Origin: Halegenticoccus tardaugens
GTDB lineage: Archaea > Halobacteriota > Halobacteria > Halobacteriales > Haloferacaceae
Length of the DNA: 64,000 nucleotides
NCBI RefSeq assembly: GCF_004116405.1
Contig: NZ_SDIC01000002.1
Span: 620,001 to 684,000 of the forward strand
Direction: 5' to 3'
Position 1 is the first letter of the stretch. Every line of letters begins with the position of its first letter. The position numbers and the translations under genes are program-made. Below, piece by piece: positions 45,436 through 54,398 of the stretch. The notes beneath the pieces are model-generated. The model saw nothing but the letters and a program-made list of their open reading frames with translations, was not told where the DNA came from and did no database searches.

Positions 45436-45821
45436 ACTTACAGCCAATGAATTTATGCACCATCTTCGTCACCGGAGTCCAGTGATGATGAGATGTATGG
45501 TTCAACATTCAACGTGTACTCAGTCCGCCAAGGAATGCCGTCAGTTCGTCGATGATGCTAGCCATGATTTCGATATTACGAATCATAAACTCGATCTAAT
45601 CACTTCAGGTTCGAACACAATTGAGGCTTTATGTTGTGGCATCCGCGTCGGTCATCCGAAATTTGGCATCGTACTTCCAACTTCAGTTCAGAGGCCCGTT
45701 CGATCCTTCAAGTTGATATGTGCTATGTAACGACTAACCGGTGAACCTCTGAAAGCTGTTGTCGGAGGATGACGGTTATCGATTCTGCAGCAAAGGGGAA
45801 GTGAATGACCGCCAAGACATC
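45436..45821. other. Non-coding stretch
   Basis: A 91-codon open frame at 45455-45730 has no family resemblance and unusual codon use, so I do not call it a gene. Nothing else is recognised. Confidence 0.4.
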
Positions 45822-46778
45822 TTAAATAAGTCTGCCTCTGCTCTTGCTTCGGCTCTCCTCGGTTGACTGAATGTCTCTATCAAACACCTCTGAGTAAAAT
45901 TGAAGTAGATCTGGATGCGGCCGGTCGCCGTAACCGGCATTCATACCCTCTCGATGGAACTGCTCGACGAAGTTTCCGAGTGGGAGGTACGTCTCGTACT
46001 TGTCGGCAAGGTCCTTGAGTTCGACAAGATCCTTGTGGGCGACATCGAGGTGAAATTTATTTCGGTAGATTCCCTCAGTGTCATCAAGGGCGAAGTGTTC
46101 ATCGAATTGTTCGTCGAATTCATTGGAGAAAAACGAATCCAGCTTATCGTCGTAAATCTGGGTCCAGTGCCGGAGCGTCCGATATAATGTTGAGGGATCA
46201 ACGCCGAACTTGTCGGCTAGGAAAACCCCCTCGATGAAGATGACGAGCGTAGTCTGGCCAACGTGGTTGTGAATGAGCTTGACGAACTGTCCATCGCCGA
46301 CATCGCCGATATGGTAAACGTTGCGTGCGATGGCCGAGAGAATATCTTGCTGGGCCTCAATACGGTCGGGGTCGCCGCCTATCATTATCGTGAGTTCGCC
46401 CGCTTGAGCTCCGACCTCACCCCCTGTGATGGGGCTGTCAAAGTAGTACATGCCCGCTTCTTCGGCCATTTCGCCAAGCTCGCGTGCAGTCAGTGCGGAG
46501 AGTGTGCTTGTGTCGAAGATATCAGTCCCGGGCCTACCGTGTTGGATTATGGCATCAACCGCGGCACGACTTGCGTCAGGATGGGGTAATGAGAGTATGA
46601 CCACCGATGCTCGCTCTGCAACCTCGGCACTGTCCTCTGCGATTTCGATACCCTCTTCGGCGGCGGCATCGCAGGCTTCCTCCGAGAGATCAAACCCCAC
46701 CGTCTCGAATCCCTGCTCGATCAGATTTTTGCCGATACCATTTCCTACTTTTCCTAGACCGATGACTCCTACCGTCAT
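45822..46778 (-). CDS. 3-hydroxyisobutyrate dehydrogenase-family oxidoreductase
   Basis: 318 residues from MTVGVIGLGKVGNGIGKNLI; the frame runs 46 codons further upstream but the Rossmann loop GLGKVG sets the start. Features: VVILSLPHPDASRAAVDAII, FDSPITGGEVGAQAGELTIM (substrate-binding SPITGG), HIGDVGDGQFVKLIHNHVGQ (catalytic Lys in the K.xxN motif) and HLDVAHKDLVELKDLADKYE. Members oxidise 3-hydroxyisobutyrate, tartronate, threonate or glycerate. Ligand unknown; the sugar-acid context favours a C3-C4 hydroxy acid. It is divergent from the membrane protein gene. Confidence 0.88.
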   Translation of the reverse strand: MTVGVIGLGKVGNGIGKNLIEQGFETVGFDLSEEACDAAAEEGIEIAEDSAEVAERASVVILSLPHPDASRAAVDAIIQHGRPGTDIFDTSTLSALTARELGEMAEEAGMYYFDSPITGGEVGAQAGELTIMIGGDPDRIEAQQDILSAIARNVYHIGDVGDGQFVKLIHNHVGQTTLVIFIEGVFLADKFGVDPSTLYRTLRHWTQIYDDKLDSFFSNEFDEQFDEHFALDDTEGIYRNKFHLDVAHKDLVELKDLADKYETYLPLGNFVEQFHREGMNAGYGDRPHPDLLQFYSEVFDRDIQSTEESRSKSRGRLI

Positions 46779-46900
46779 GCAATCATAACACACAATAATG
46801 GGTGGTAAGTAAGTTGGGGTATCGGTTAATTCTGTGGTACTCTCCATGATTGGGTCTCGACGACGGAGCCTATTTGGGGAAGAGTCACGAATCCCCGTCA

Positions 46901-47278
46901 ATGTCGTCGAATGCACAATTGTTGACCGTTCGTTCGAACTGGTGGTGGAGCCATGTTGCAGTCATCGTGTGGACGATAGTACTTGATGTATTTCTATTCA
47001 TGGGAAAATCGTTGAATTTAACTCAGTCGGAATCGTTATTAGCCTTTCAATCATGGCTCTTCGTATTCTTGACGTTCACTATTGCTGCAATGTTTGGATT
47101 CTACTACGACGCAAGAGAGATTCAAGACGCCGGAAGGGACTGGGAACCGAAGTGGTGGGCGTACATCATCGGATCGTTCATCGTGACACCGTCGCTTACT
47201 TCCGCAATCTACCTGTTTCAGCGGTATCGCCACGTCGGAATTTACTACCGAAGGTGGCAGTTCGGACCGTGGGAATAA
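46901..47278 (+). CDS. Small multi-TM membrane protein upstream of chaperonin
   Basis: 125 residues from MSSNAQLLTVRSNWWWSH; an in-frame ATG at 46850 would add a non-conserved tail. Three hydrophobic helices: WSHVAVIVWTIVLDVFLFMG, FQSWLFVFLTFTIAAMFGFY and WWAYIIGSFIVTPSLTSAIY, ending LFQRYRHVGIYYRRWQFGPW. The last part resembles a haloarchaeal membrane family of unknown function (a WAYIIG..TPSLTSAIYL..RYRHVG pattern). It lies 138 bases before the second thermosome-like gene on the same strand. Confidence 0.75.
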   Translation: MSSNAQLLTVRSNWWWSHVAVIVWTIVLDVFLFMGKSLNLTQSESLLAFQSWLFVFLTFTIAAMFGFYYDAREIQDAGRDWEPKWWAYIIGSFIVTPSLTSAIYLFQRYRHVGIYYRRWQFGPWE

Positions 47279-47416
47279 CATTGTACGCAAGACGACGTTG
47301 TTGAGAGCTCGTACAAACGGACGGCGAGCGCTTTATGGTTACATTTTGGCGGTTTTGATGCGCATCCACCCGATATTCCCGAAGCATTAAAAGGGTTAGA
47401 AACCTCCAGCGTGATA

Positions 47417-49057
47417 ATGGCTGACAAAACACAGAATTCATTCGTTGAAATGACCCGACTTACAGGTGGGGAGTTTCGAGAAGAGTCGTTTCGGGCGGCA
47501 CAAGCGCTCGGACAGGTCCTACGTCCCACGTACGGCCCCTGTGGCAGAGACAAACTCCTCGTCGATCATCTTGGAACTGGATACATATCGAAGCAAGGAA
47601 CGGACATTCTCGACCGAGTGAACGTTGACAATCCGGTGGCGCAGCTCATCGCCGATTCTTGTAAATCTTCTGAATATTACGCGGACGGTTCGACGTTTGC
47701 GGTGCTTCTCGCCTGTGCACTGCTCGAAGAAGCTGAAGCTCTTGTCGAGTACGGTCTCGCCCCTGTTGAGATAGCACACGGTTTCGAGCGTGCCCGCGTC
47801 ACGGCCGAAAAAGCGCTCAAAGATATGGCCGTCCCGCTCGAATTAAACAAGCGCGAACAGTACGCACTTGTCTCAACGGCAACTAGCGGACGACTCACCG
47901 ATACACAGATCAAACACCTTCGGCAGGTCGCCCTGGATGCAGCGGCAGTGCTCGCACCTAACGTGGAGATTAAACAGGTATACTTCGAGGAAAGTATTCG
48001 TCTAAGTCTCGACCGTTCAAGAGTAGTCGCAGGTGCTATCTTACGCGCTAACCTGCCTCACCATGATATGCCCAAAGACATCGTTGACGCCGACATATTG
48101 CTGCTTTCCGCCCCCGTCACAAAGTCAAACCCGAAGGAATTAATCGGCGAAGAAAGTGTCACATTCGGTAGTGTAGAGGCAATTGATGGTATTACTGAAT
48201 CCGCTCGTCAGGTGTTCGAAGGGCGCGTCCAAGCTATTGTTGAGAGTGGAGCCGACGTGGTTGTTTGTCGAGGGAACCTCGACAGCTCCGTCATTTATGA
48301 GCTCGCCGCTGAGGGAATACTCGTCTTTCACAAAAGCGACGTTTCAGCGGAGGACTTCGCACGTGTGCATAGGGCCGTCGGTGGGACCACCGTACCTCCT
48401 GAGGATATCGAGAGCGCGAGTCTCGGACACGCTGGCCGGGTAACGGTAACAAATATTGGTTCAGGCACCATCAATGGTGTTCTCTTCGCCGACTGTGAAG
48501 ACCCTGATATTGTCTCGATCGTTGTCCATGCTGGGACGGCCTCAGGATCAGATCAAGCAAAACGTATCCTGAAGCAAGGTATTGGATCGATCGCGGCCGT
48601 CTACGACGACCCGCGGGCTGTTCCTGGTGGTGGAGCATCGGAACTCGAAGCTGCTCACGCAATTAGAGATGTCGCGACCCGTGTTGGGGAGCGGACGACG
48701 CTCGCCACAGAGGCATACGCCGACGCGCTCGAATCGACTGTTATACAGCTAATACAAAATGCCGGCTATGACGCACTGGACACCTTGCCACGGCTGAAAA
48801 AGGCCCATGCCGATGGGACCGATGACGCGGCCCTCGACATAGAAAATGGCGATATAACCCTGGCCTACGAGTGGGGAATCATTGAACCACACGAATCGAA
48901 ACGCCTCTCACTCCAGTCAGGAACCGAGGCGGCGATTTCGATCCTCCGTATCGACGCCTTGCTTCCGCGAACCGGCGGAGAGGTACCTGACCTCGGACCC
49001 GACGGAAATCCAATGAGTCCGCCAGGTGTTGGGTGGGGGAGTGGGGATCTCACATAG
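47417..49057 (+). CDS. Highly divergent thermosome-like chaperonin, probably ATPase-impaired
   Basis: 546 residues from MADKTQNSFVEMTRLTGGEF. The TATA-like attaaaag (47386-47393) lies 24-31 bases before this ATG. It is a group II chaperonin by architecture: LRPTYGPCGRDKLLV (35-49), DGSTFAVLLACALLEEAEAL (Asp90) and PGGGASELEAAHAIRD. However, the NDG motif reads KQG (Gln60) and the intermediate-domain catalytic Asp is Gln387 (HAGT..AKRILKQG). The C-terminus VGWGSGDLT has no Gly-Met tail. ATP hydrolysis is expected to be weak or absent. It is followed by a complete sugar ABC importer on the same strand. Confidence 0.85.
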   Translation: MADKTQNSFVEMTRLTGGEFREESFRAAQALGQVLRPTYGPCGRDKLLVDHLGTGYISKQGTDILDRVNVDNPVAQLIADSCKSSEYYADGSTFAVLLACALLEEAEALVEYGLAPVEIAHGFERARVTAEKALKDMAVPLELNKREQYALVSTATSGRLTDTQIKHLRQVALDAAAVLAPNVEIKQVYFEESIRLSLDRSRVVAGAILRANLPHHDMPKDIVDADILLLSAPVTKSNPKELIGEESVTFGSVEAIDGITESARQVFEGRVQAIVESGADVVVCRGNLDSSVIYELAAEGILVFHKSDVSAEDFARVHRAVGGTTVPPEDIESASLGHAGRVTVTNIGSGTINGVLFADCEDPDIVSIVVHAGTASGSDQAKRILKQGIGSIAAVYDDPRAVPGGGASELEAAHAIRDVATRVGERTTLATEAYADALESTVIQLIQNAGYDALDTLPRLKKAHADGTDDAALDIENGDITLAYEWGIIEPHESKRLSLQSGTEAAISILRIDALLPRTGGEVPDLGPDGNPMSPPGVGWGSGDLT

Positions 49058-49141
49058 CGGGCAAACTCTCGGTACTCGTATCCTTCAGCATTTATTGACG
49101 AGTTGGATTGGAGGAAATTAATTACATTTATGTATTTCCAT

Positions 49142-49216
49142 TCCTATAAATTGGTGTCCAGCGTATGGTAGAGAGTGTGCATCACACCACTTGACACCAT
49201 CTATCATGCGAGGAGG
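49142..49216 (+). promoter_or_regulatory. Promoter, nested inverted repeats and RBS of the second importer operon
   Basis: TATA-like cctataaat (49143-49151) is followed by ggtgtc (49153-49158) paired with gacacc (49193-49198), with a perfect gtgtg-cat-cacac (49175-49187) nested inside. AGGAGG at 49211-49216 lies 13 bases before the ATG at 49230, giving a leadered transcript, unlike most first genes here. The inverted repeats sit where a repressor would block transcription. Confidence 0.5.
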
Positions 49217-49229
49217 CATGTGAATCACT

Positions 49230-50687
49230 ATGCCACTTGAGAACGATAATACGGAAGTTAAAGAGGGCCAAGAGGGAACTGGCGACCGACCGAAAGCAGT
49301 TGACGATGGGGAATCCCGTCGAAACTTTCTGAAGGGAGTTACAACCGCGGCTGCGGCTGGAACTACGCTGCTGGCTGGCTGTACCGGTGGTGGCGGTGGT
49401 GGCGGTGGTAGTGGGAACGAATCTGGGGGTGCCCCAAGTAAGGAGGCTGTACACTATATTTCAATGGAGCAGTCCCCAACGTTCCAAAAATTCTGGGATA
49501 AGACTGCCAGTAAATTCGAAGAGGAAAACGGACAGAAGGTCGAAATCACATATGCTTGGGACACAGGCTACAACGAACGCATCGCCCAGCTCGTGCAGGC
49601 TGGTAATCCTCCGGATATCATTAATCTCGAGGACTTCAACGTTGGTCAGTACGTGGGCGATAACCTGCTCCGGGATGTTACGGGCTTCGTTGACGACTTC
49701 ATGAATGAAGTGAACTTTACCAAGGAGTTCCGAATCAAGCAGGACGGTAAGGACAGATGGTGGCCGTCCTTCTGCTGCCCGAATGTACGTTGGTACCGCG
49801 GCGATGTAATTGAGGACATTGGGTTCGAGGGTAGCGCCAAAAACGGTACCCCTGGCACCTTCGAGGAATGGGGAGAGTTCCTCCAAATGGCTGACGAGGC
49901 TAACAACAACCTACGCGGCGGAGCTCTCGGTGTTAGTGCAGAACTCTACGGGACTAATACCGCCCTGTGTCATCTCTGGGCTCGTGGCATCACCATGAGC
50001 AAGCGGGAAGGGGACGAAGTGAAGGTTGCCCTGGGGGATCACCGAAATGACATTGGTGAATTCCTCAAAGGAATGAAGGAGCACTACCAATACGCCCCCA
50101 ATACCAGTACCTGGAGTTGGACTGAAGCCATCGACTCCTTTGCGGACGGCAAAGTAGCGGAGGCGTTCTATGGCGGTGCTCGTCCTCAGCTACAGGCTTG
50201 GGAACGTGATCGGGACTTTGCGCAGGACGTCCTTCCCGGCCCGTTCCCAAACGTGGGGAACGCTGATAACTCATGGGATTATACGTTCCCATCCGGATGG
50301 GGCTTCGTAGAGGGCAGCAGCCAGCCAGAACCTGCAAAAAAATATGTCGCCTCTATAATGATGGATCAGGACCTATGGATGGAGTTGCTTCAAATGGCCC
50401 CTGTCCACAACGCGCCCCTCGGTAAGGAAATGCAAGACCCGACGCACGAGGTTTGGGATGTCGATATGGTCAACGAATCGATGACAGAGGAGCAGCTTAA
50501 GATGTATCTTGATCAGATACCGAAAGGTCGGGCACTATCCTACGAAACGAGCCCACCGAATCCCGAGACGTCAGATATGTTCATGTCGTTGGGTCTTGGT
50601 AATATGATATTCCAGCATGTGGGCAACAATAAGTCAGTTGAGGAAGCAATAGACACTGGAATTAGTGACCTTGAGGAATCATTGTAA
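49230..50687 (+). CDS. Sugar ABC transporter substrate-binding lipoprotein
   Basis: 485 residues. Tat signal SRRNFLKGVTTAAAAG, lipobox LLAGC and a Gly-rich linker. The mature part has QSPTFQKFWDKTASKFEEEN, VEITYAWDTGYNERIAQLVQ and AGNPPDIINLEDFNVGQYV, typical of family-1 sugar binding proteins (YtfQ/MalE/UgpB type). First gene of a binding protein - permease - permease - ATPase operon. The ligand cannot be read from the sequence. Confidence 0.93.
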   Translation: MPLENDNTEVKEGQEGTGDRPKAVDDGESRRNFLKGVTTAAAAGTTLLAGCTGGGGGGGGSGNESGGAPSKEAVHYISMEQSPTFQKFWDKTASKFEEENGQKVEITYAWDTGYNERIAQLVQAGNPPDIINLEDFNVGQYVGDNLLRDVTGFVDDFMNEVNFTKEFRIKQDGKDRWWPSFCCPNVRWYRGDVIEDIGFEGSAKNGTPGTFEEWGEFLQMADEANNNLRGGALGVSAELYGTNTALCHLWARGITMSKREGDEVKVALGDHRNDIGEFLKGMKEHYQYAPNTSTWSWTEAIDSFADGKVAEAFYGGARPQLQAWERDRDFAQDVLPGPFPNVGNADNSWDYTFPSGWGFVEGSSQPEPAKKYVASIMMDQDLWMELLQMAPVHNAPLGKEMQDPTHEVWDVDMVNESMTEEQLKMYLDQIPKGRALSYETSPPNPETSDMFMSLGLGNMIFQHVGNNKSVEEAIDTGISDLEESL

Positions 50688-50796
50688 TTAATTAATGACC
50701 AAAAAATTAAAATATATAAATGAAGGTGAGAAATTATATATACGATTGGGTTATGAGAGATAGACACAAGGTCTAAACCATGGGTGAATCACAGTT

Positions 50797-51753
50797 ATGA
50801 GTACAATCGACGACACGGTATTAGACCGGATTAGTAAGACTCGACAATCCTATGAGAACATTCTCTCGTCGCTGTTCGAGCGGGATGCCATATTATTGGG
50901 TATGACCATCGGGCCGGCCTTGGCATTGATGATACTAGCCGCGTTTATACCCGTCATATGGGCACTCAACCTCAGTTTCCACGAAGCTAGTGCACTTAGC
51001 CCAACGTGGACGTGGGTCGGGATGGAGAACTATACTGCTCTGTTGGAGAGCCAATCATATTGGGCTGCCTTCAAGAGAAGTCTAATATTCGGATTCGGAT
51101 CGGTGGGGCTCCAATTAATAGTTGGCGTAGGAGTGGCGCTGATGCTATCGCGAGAGTTTCGAGGAGTCATCCTCGCCCGCGCGATGATCTTCCTGCCGTA
51201 TCTCATTCCGACTGTTGTCGTAGCATTGGTCTTCCGACTGATGCTTAACGGTAGCTACGGAATCCTCAATGTTTTCCTCATGGATATTGGAATTCTTAAT
51301 AAACCTATTAGTTGGCTCTCAAACCCCGATCTCGCAATGGGTAGCCTCATCGTGCTCAACAGTTGGAAATTCGCTATTTTCATCACTATAATGGTCCTCG
51401 CCAAACTCCAGTCCATCCCTCAACAGTTCTACGAGGCAGCGACGATGAACGGTGCAGGGCCGCTTCGGAAGTTCCGGGATGTCACCTTCCCGCAGATCAA
51501 GGGTGTCATCCTGCTCGTCCTGCTGCTGCGCGGCATCTGGATGTTCAATAAATTTGATATTATCTGGGTTGCAACTGGTGGCGGTCCTGGAGACGAAACT
51601 AATACGCTCCCAGTCTACATCTACGAGACTGCGTTCCTTAACTTTGACCTCGGTACGGCTGGCGCTATCGCTGGGACGCTGTTCGTGTTCCTCGGCTTTG
51701 GTGCGATAGTCTACTTCGCTGGGTTCAGCCCGGCCGAGGAGGTGGGTAGGTAA
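50797..51753 (+). CDS. Sugar ABC transporter permease (MalF type)
   Basis: 318 residues, six TM helices after a cytoplasmic N-terminus. The EAA loop is FYEAATMNGAGPLRKFRDVT, with Asn in place of the usual Asp of the DGA motif, and WVATGGGPGDETNTLPVYIY is the conserved MalF-type loop. Its stop codon TAA shares one base with the ATG of the next permease. Confidence 0.92.
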   Translation: MSTIDDTVLDRISKTRQSYENILSSLFERDAILLGMTIGPALALMILAAFIPVIWALNLSFHEASALSPTWTWVGMENYTALLESQSYWAAFKRSLIFGFGSVGLQLIVGVGVALMLSREFRGVILARAMIFLPYLIPTVVVALVFRLMLNGSYGILNVFLMDIGILNKPISWLSNPDLAMGSLIVLNSWKFAIFITIMVLAKLQSIPQQFYEAATMNGAGPLRKFRDVTFPQIKGVILLVLLLRGIWMFNKFDIIWVATGGGPGDETNTLPVYIYETAFLNFDLGTAGAIAGTLFVFLGFGAIVYFAGFSPAEEVGR

Positions 51754-52652
51754 TGGTATACACAGACCGGATTGCAAATAAGATCGCTTCGTTTACCGAA
51801 TCAGATAAATTTCCCCACAGGCGGAAGCAGAAGATCCGTAAATATGGACTCTACGTGCTGGTGACATTAACATGTTTGATCTTTATGTTCCCTGTATACT
51901 GGATGATAGTCGCGTCGGTTCAGCCATACGACGCAATCATCCAGAGTCCCACTTGGATTCCGATCGATGTCATTTCACAGTTGACCGTCGGGTCGTACGT
52001 CCAGATCTTCGTCAATCGAGCTTTCGGGCGATGGTACCTTAACAGTATCTTGGTAGCCATCATCGCAATCGTCGTGACCGTGGCTGCCTCGACACTAGCA
52101 GGATACGGGTTGACGCGCGTGCAGTTCCGTGGTCGCAAGACGTTTGCTCGACTCATCCTATTCAGCTACATGTTTCCGCCGATCCTGTTGGCATTTCCTC
52201 AATATCAGATATGGCGGAAGATAGGCTGGTTAAACACGTATCACGGCATTGCAGTTGCTCACATCGCACTTTCGTTACCGTTTGGAATGTGGATGATGTG
52301 GAAATTCTTCCAGACGGTACCCATCGCCTATGAGGAATCTGCATGGATGAATGGCGCGTCCAGATTCCACTCGTTCAAGGACGTCGCGATCCCAATGGCG
52401 AAACCGGGAATGGTAGCAGTTGCTATCTTCACGTTCGCAGTCAGTTGGAACGACTTCACGATGGCCACGATCCTCCTTCCGAATCAGTCAATGCAAACAC
52501 TTCCACCCGCTGTACAGACGTTCACAGAACAGAACACTGTCTATTGGGGACAGATCATGGCAGCATCGGTGCTAATGTCTATTCCCCCGTTCTTATTGGT
52601 GTACAAGTTGCAAGAGAGTATTCTCGAAGGATTCCGAACTGGAGGTCTCTAG
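51753..52652 (+). CDS. Sugar ABC transporter permease (MalG type)
   Basis: 299 residues, six TM helices. The EAA loop is YEESAWMNGASRFHSFKDVA, again with Asn for Asp, followed by IPMAKPGMVAVAIFTFAVSW. Ends LQESILEGFRTGGL, the usual MalG-type tail. Coupled to the upstream permease by a one-base overlap and 1 base from the ATPase gene start. Confidence 0.92.
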   Translation: MVYTDRIANKIASFTESDKFPHRRKQKIRKYGLYVLVTLTCLIFMFPVYWMIVASVQPYDAIIQSPTWIPIDVISQLTVGSYVQIFVNRAFGRWYLNSILVAIIAIVVTVAASTLAGYGLTRVQFRGRKTFARLILFSYMFPPILLAFPQYQIWRKIGWLNTYHGIAVAHIALSLPFGMWMMWKFFQTVPIAYEESAWMNGASRFHSFKDVAIPMAKPGMVAVAIFTFAVSWNDFTMATILLPNQSMQTLPPAVQTFTEQNTVYWGQIMAASVLMSIPPFLLVYKLQESILEGFRTGGL

Positions 52653-52653
52653 T

Positions 52654-53829
52654 ATGAGCAAATCCAAAATCAACACACAAATAGCACTTCAAGACCTACG
52701 AAAAGAGTTCGATGTCCCAACGGGCGTCGAGGTCGCAGTCGATGGTATCGATCTCGAAATCAACGAAGGCGAATTCGTCACATTAGTCGGACCAAGTGGC
52801 TGTGGAAAGACGACGACGCTGCGATGTATCGCCGGACTTGAGACGGCGACCGAGGGGACGCTCCTCATCCAGGGCGAGAATGCGCTCGACACAGCGCCAC
52901 AAGACCGTGACTTGGCAATGGTGTTCCAGCGGACAGCGCTCTATCCGCACATGACTGCGCGGAAAAACATCGAATATCCCCTCAAATTGGCTGGGCTGAC
53001 ACGCGACGAGCGAACGAAAAAAGTTGAGCGGGCCGCCGAAATCGTGCAAGTTGATGAGCTCCTTGACAAGTACCCCGGTGAACTCTCCGGTGGCCAGCAG
53101 CAGCGCATCGCCATCAGCCGCGCTATCGTCCGTGATCCGGTCGGCTTCCTAATGGATGAGCCGATGAGCGACTTAGACGCGAAGCTCAAGCGCCAGATGC
53201 GCAAAGAACTCGGCAAAATTCATCAGGAGCTCAACGCGACGATCATCTACGTCACCCATGATCAGGAGGAAGCAATGACGATGTCGGACAAGATTGCCGT
53301 GATGAACGACGGAAAGATTGAGCAGGTTGGTACTCCGCAGGAAGTATATCAAGAGCCCACAAATAGCTTCGTGGCGCAGTTTATTGGCTCGCCTGAGATT
53401 AACATGATCGACGCCACTGTTGTCGACATCGACAAGGATCGGACGGTGGTCGACATCGAAGGTGGACCGAGTCTGTCGTTCGAAACCGGTGAGTACCTCC
53501 CCGAGAAGGCCGACAAGGACGCCGTCTTAGGATTCCGTCCGCGTAAAGTTGAGGCCGCGGAGGGGTCCGCCTCGGGGATCGAAACGACAGTTTCGCTGCA
53601 CGAGCCCCTTGGCGACGAGACGCTGATGTACCTTGATGGACCGCAGGGGGAACTTCGGGCGGTCGTCCCCATCGACACAGAGATCCCCGAGGGCAACGAG
53701 GCGACGATCGTTCCTGAGGTGGCGGCCACCTATCTGTTCAATCGGAGGACGGGTGAGCGGTTCTCTCGCGGGTATTTGGACATCGACGAGGTGGCCGAAA
53801 CCGTGGAGACCCGGCGCGCCGGACAGTAA
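52654..53829 (+). CDS. Sugar ABC transporter ATP-binding protein (MalK/UgpC type)
   Basis: 391 residues. Walker A GPSGCGKTT, Q-loop MVFQRTALYPHMTARKN, signature LSGGQQQRIA, Walker B FLMDEPMSDLDAKLK (Met-Ser-Asp instead of Leu-Ser-Asn) and [13 protein letters not shown] region with LGFRPRKVEAAEGSASG. Completes the second importer. Confidence 0.93.
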   Translation: MSKSKINTQIALQDLRKEFDVPTGVEVAVDGIDLEINEGEFVTLVGPSGCGKTTTLRCIAGLETATEGTLLIQGENALDTAPQDRDLAMVFQRTALYPHMTARKNIEYPLKLAGLTRDERTKKVERAAEIVQVDELLDKYPGELSGGQQQRIAISRAIVRDPVGFLMDEPMSDLDAKLKRQMRKELGKIHQELNATIIYVTHDQEEAMTMSDKIAVMNDGKIEQVGTPQEVYQEPTNSFVAQFIGSPEINMIDATVVDIDKDRTVVDIEGGPSLSFETGEYLPEKADKDAVLGFRPRKVEAAEGSASGIETTVSLHEPLGDETLMYLDGPQGELRAVVPIDTEIPEGNEATIVPEVAATYLFNRRTGERFSRGYLDIDEVAETVETRRAGQ

Positions 53830-53925
53830 GTCGCAGCGACCGCTTTCTCACGGCGTCCTGCGAGCGTTACTACCAGCCGTCGGCGGTCGATGCAACACGA
53901 TCCGTCTTCACAAGATTGTAGGGCG

Positions 53926-54322
53926 AGGAAGCCCACGATTTCAGTCGTGGGAGGAATCGCCCGTCTTTGGTCGCAAACGCCGGAATCGGAAGGCTTAGGC
54001 CCCTTCCCGGCGTATCTATGATACTCTCGGTGGCCAAAACGGACACCGTGGAGGGGCCACCGTAGGCTGGCCCTGAACTCGGGGACTGTGACCGCGAACG
54101 TGACGCCACTGGCCTCTCCGTTCCCACTGTTGGGATTGAGCGTGAGAACACCGGGAATTAAAGCCGGGTGAGTCGGCTTCGGACGTCGACCACGGGACGG
54201 AAACCCACGCAGGAATCCCCTCCGTGTGCCCGTCCTGCCGCCGTGAACCGCGCCCATGAGTGACCGAGTCGTGCGCCGAAACCGTCGGGGGAAAGCCCAC
54301 GACTGTAGTCGTGGGTAGCTTA
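53926..54322 (+). mobile_element. IS200/IS605-derived non-autonomous element
   Basis: Bounded by a hairpin agcccacgatttcagtcgtggga (53929-53951) and agcccacgactgtagtcgtggg (54295-54316) followed by tagcttac. The inner about 340 bases have no transposase frame. The right hairpin and tail match those at 31243-31270. It lies between the importer operon and the decayed amidase. Confidence 0.65.
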
Positions 54323-54398
54323 CTCCGCTTGTCTAATTGCCGCCTGCAGACCGTCGATCGGCGGGACTGTTATACCGATTGGGGATCGTTGACCGAGC

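Noticed and set aside
45455..45730. 91-codon open frame
   Set aside because: Codon usage unlike haloarchaeal genes and no family resemblance.
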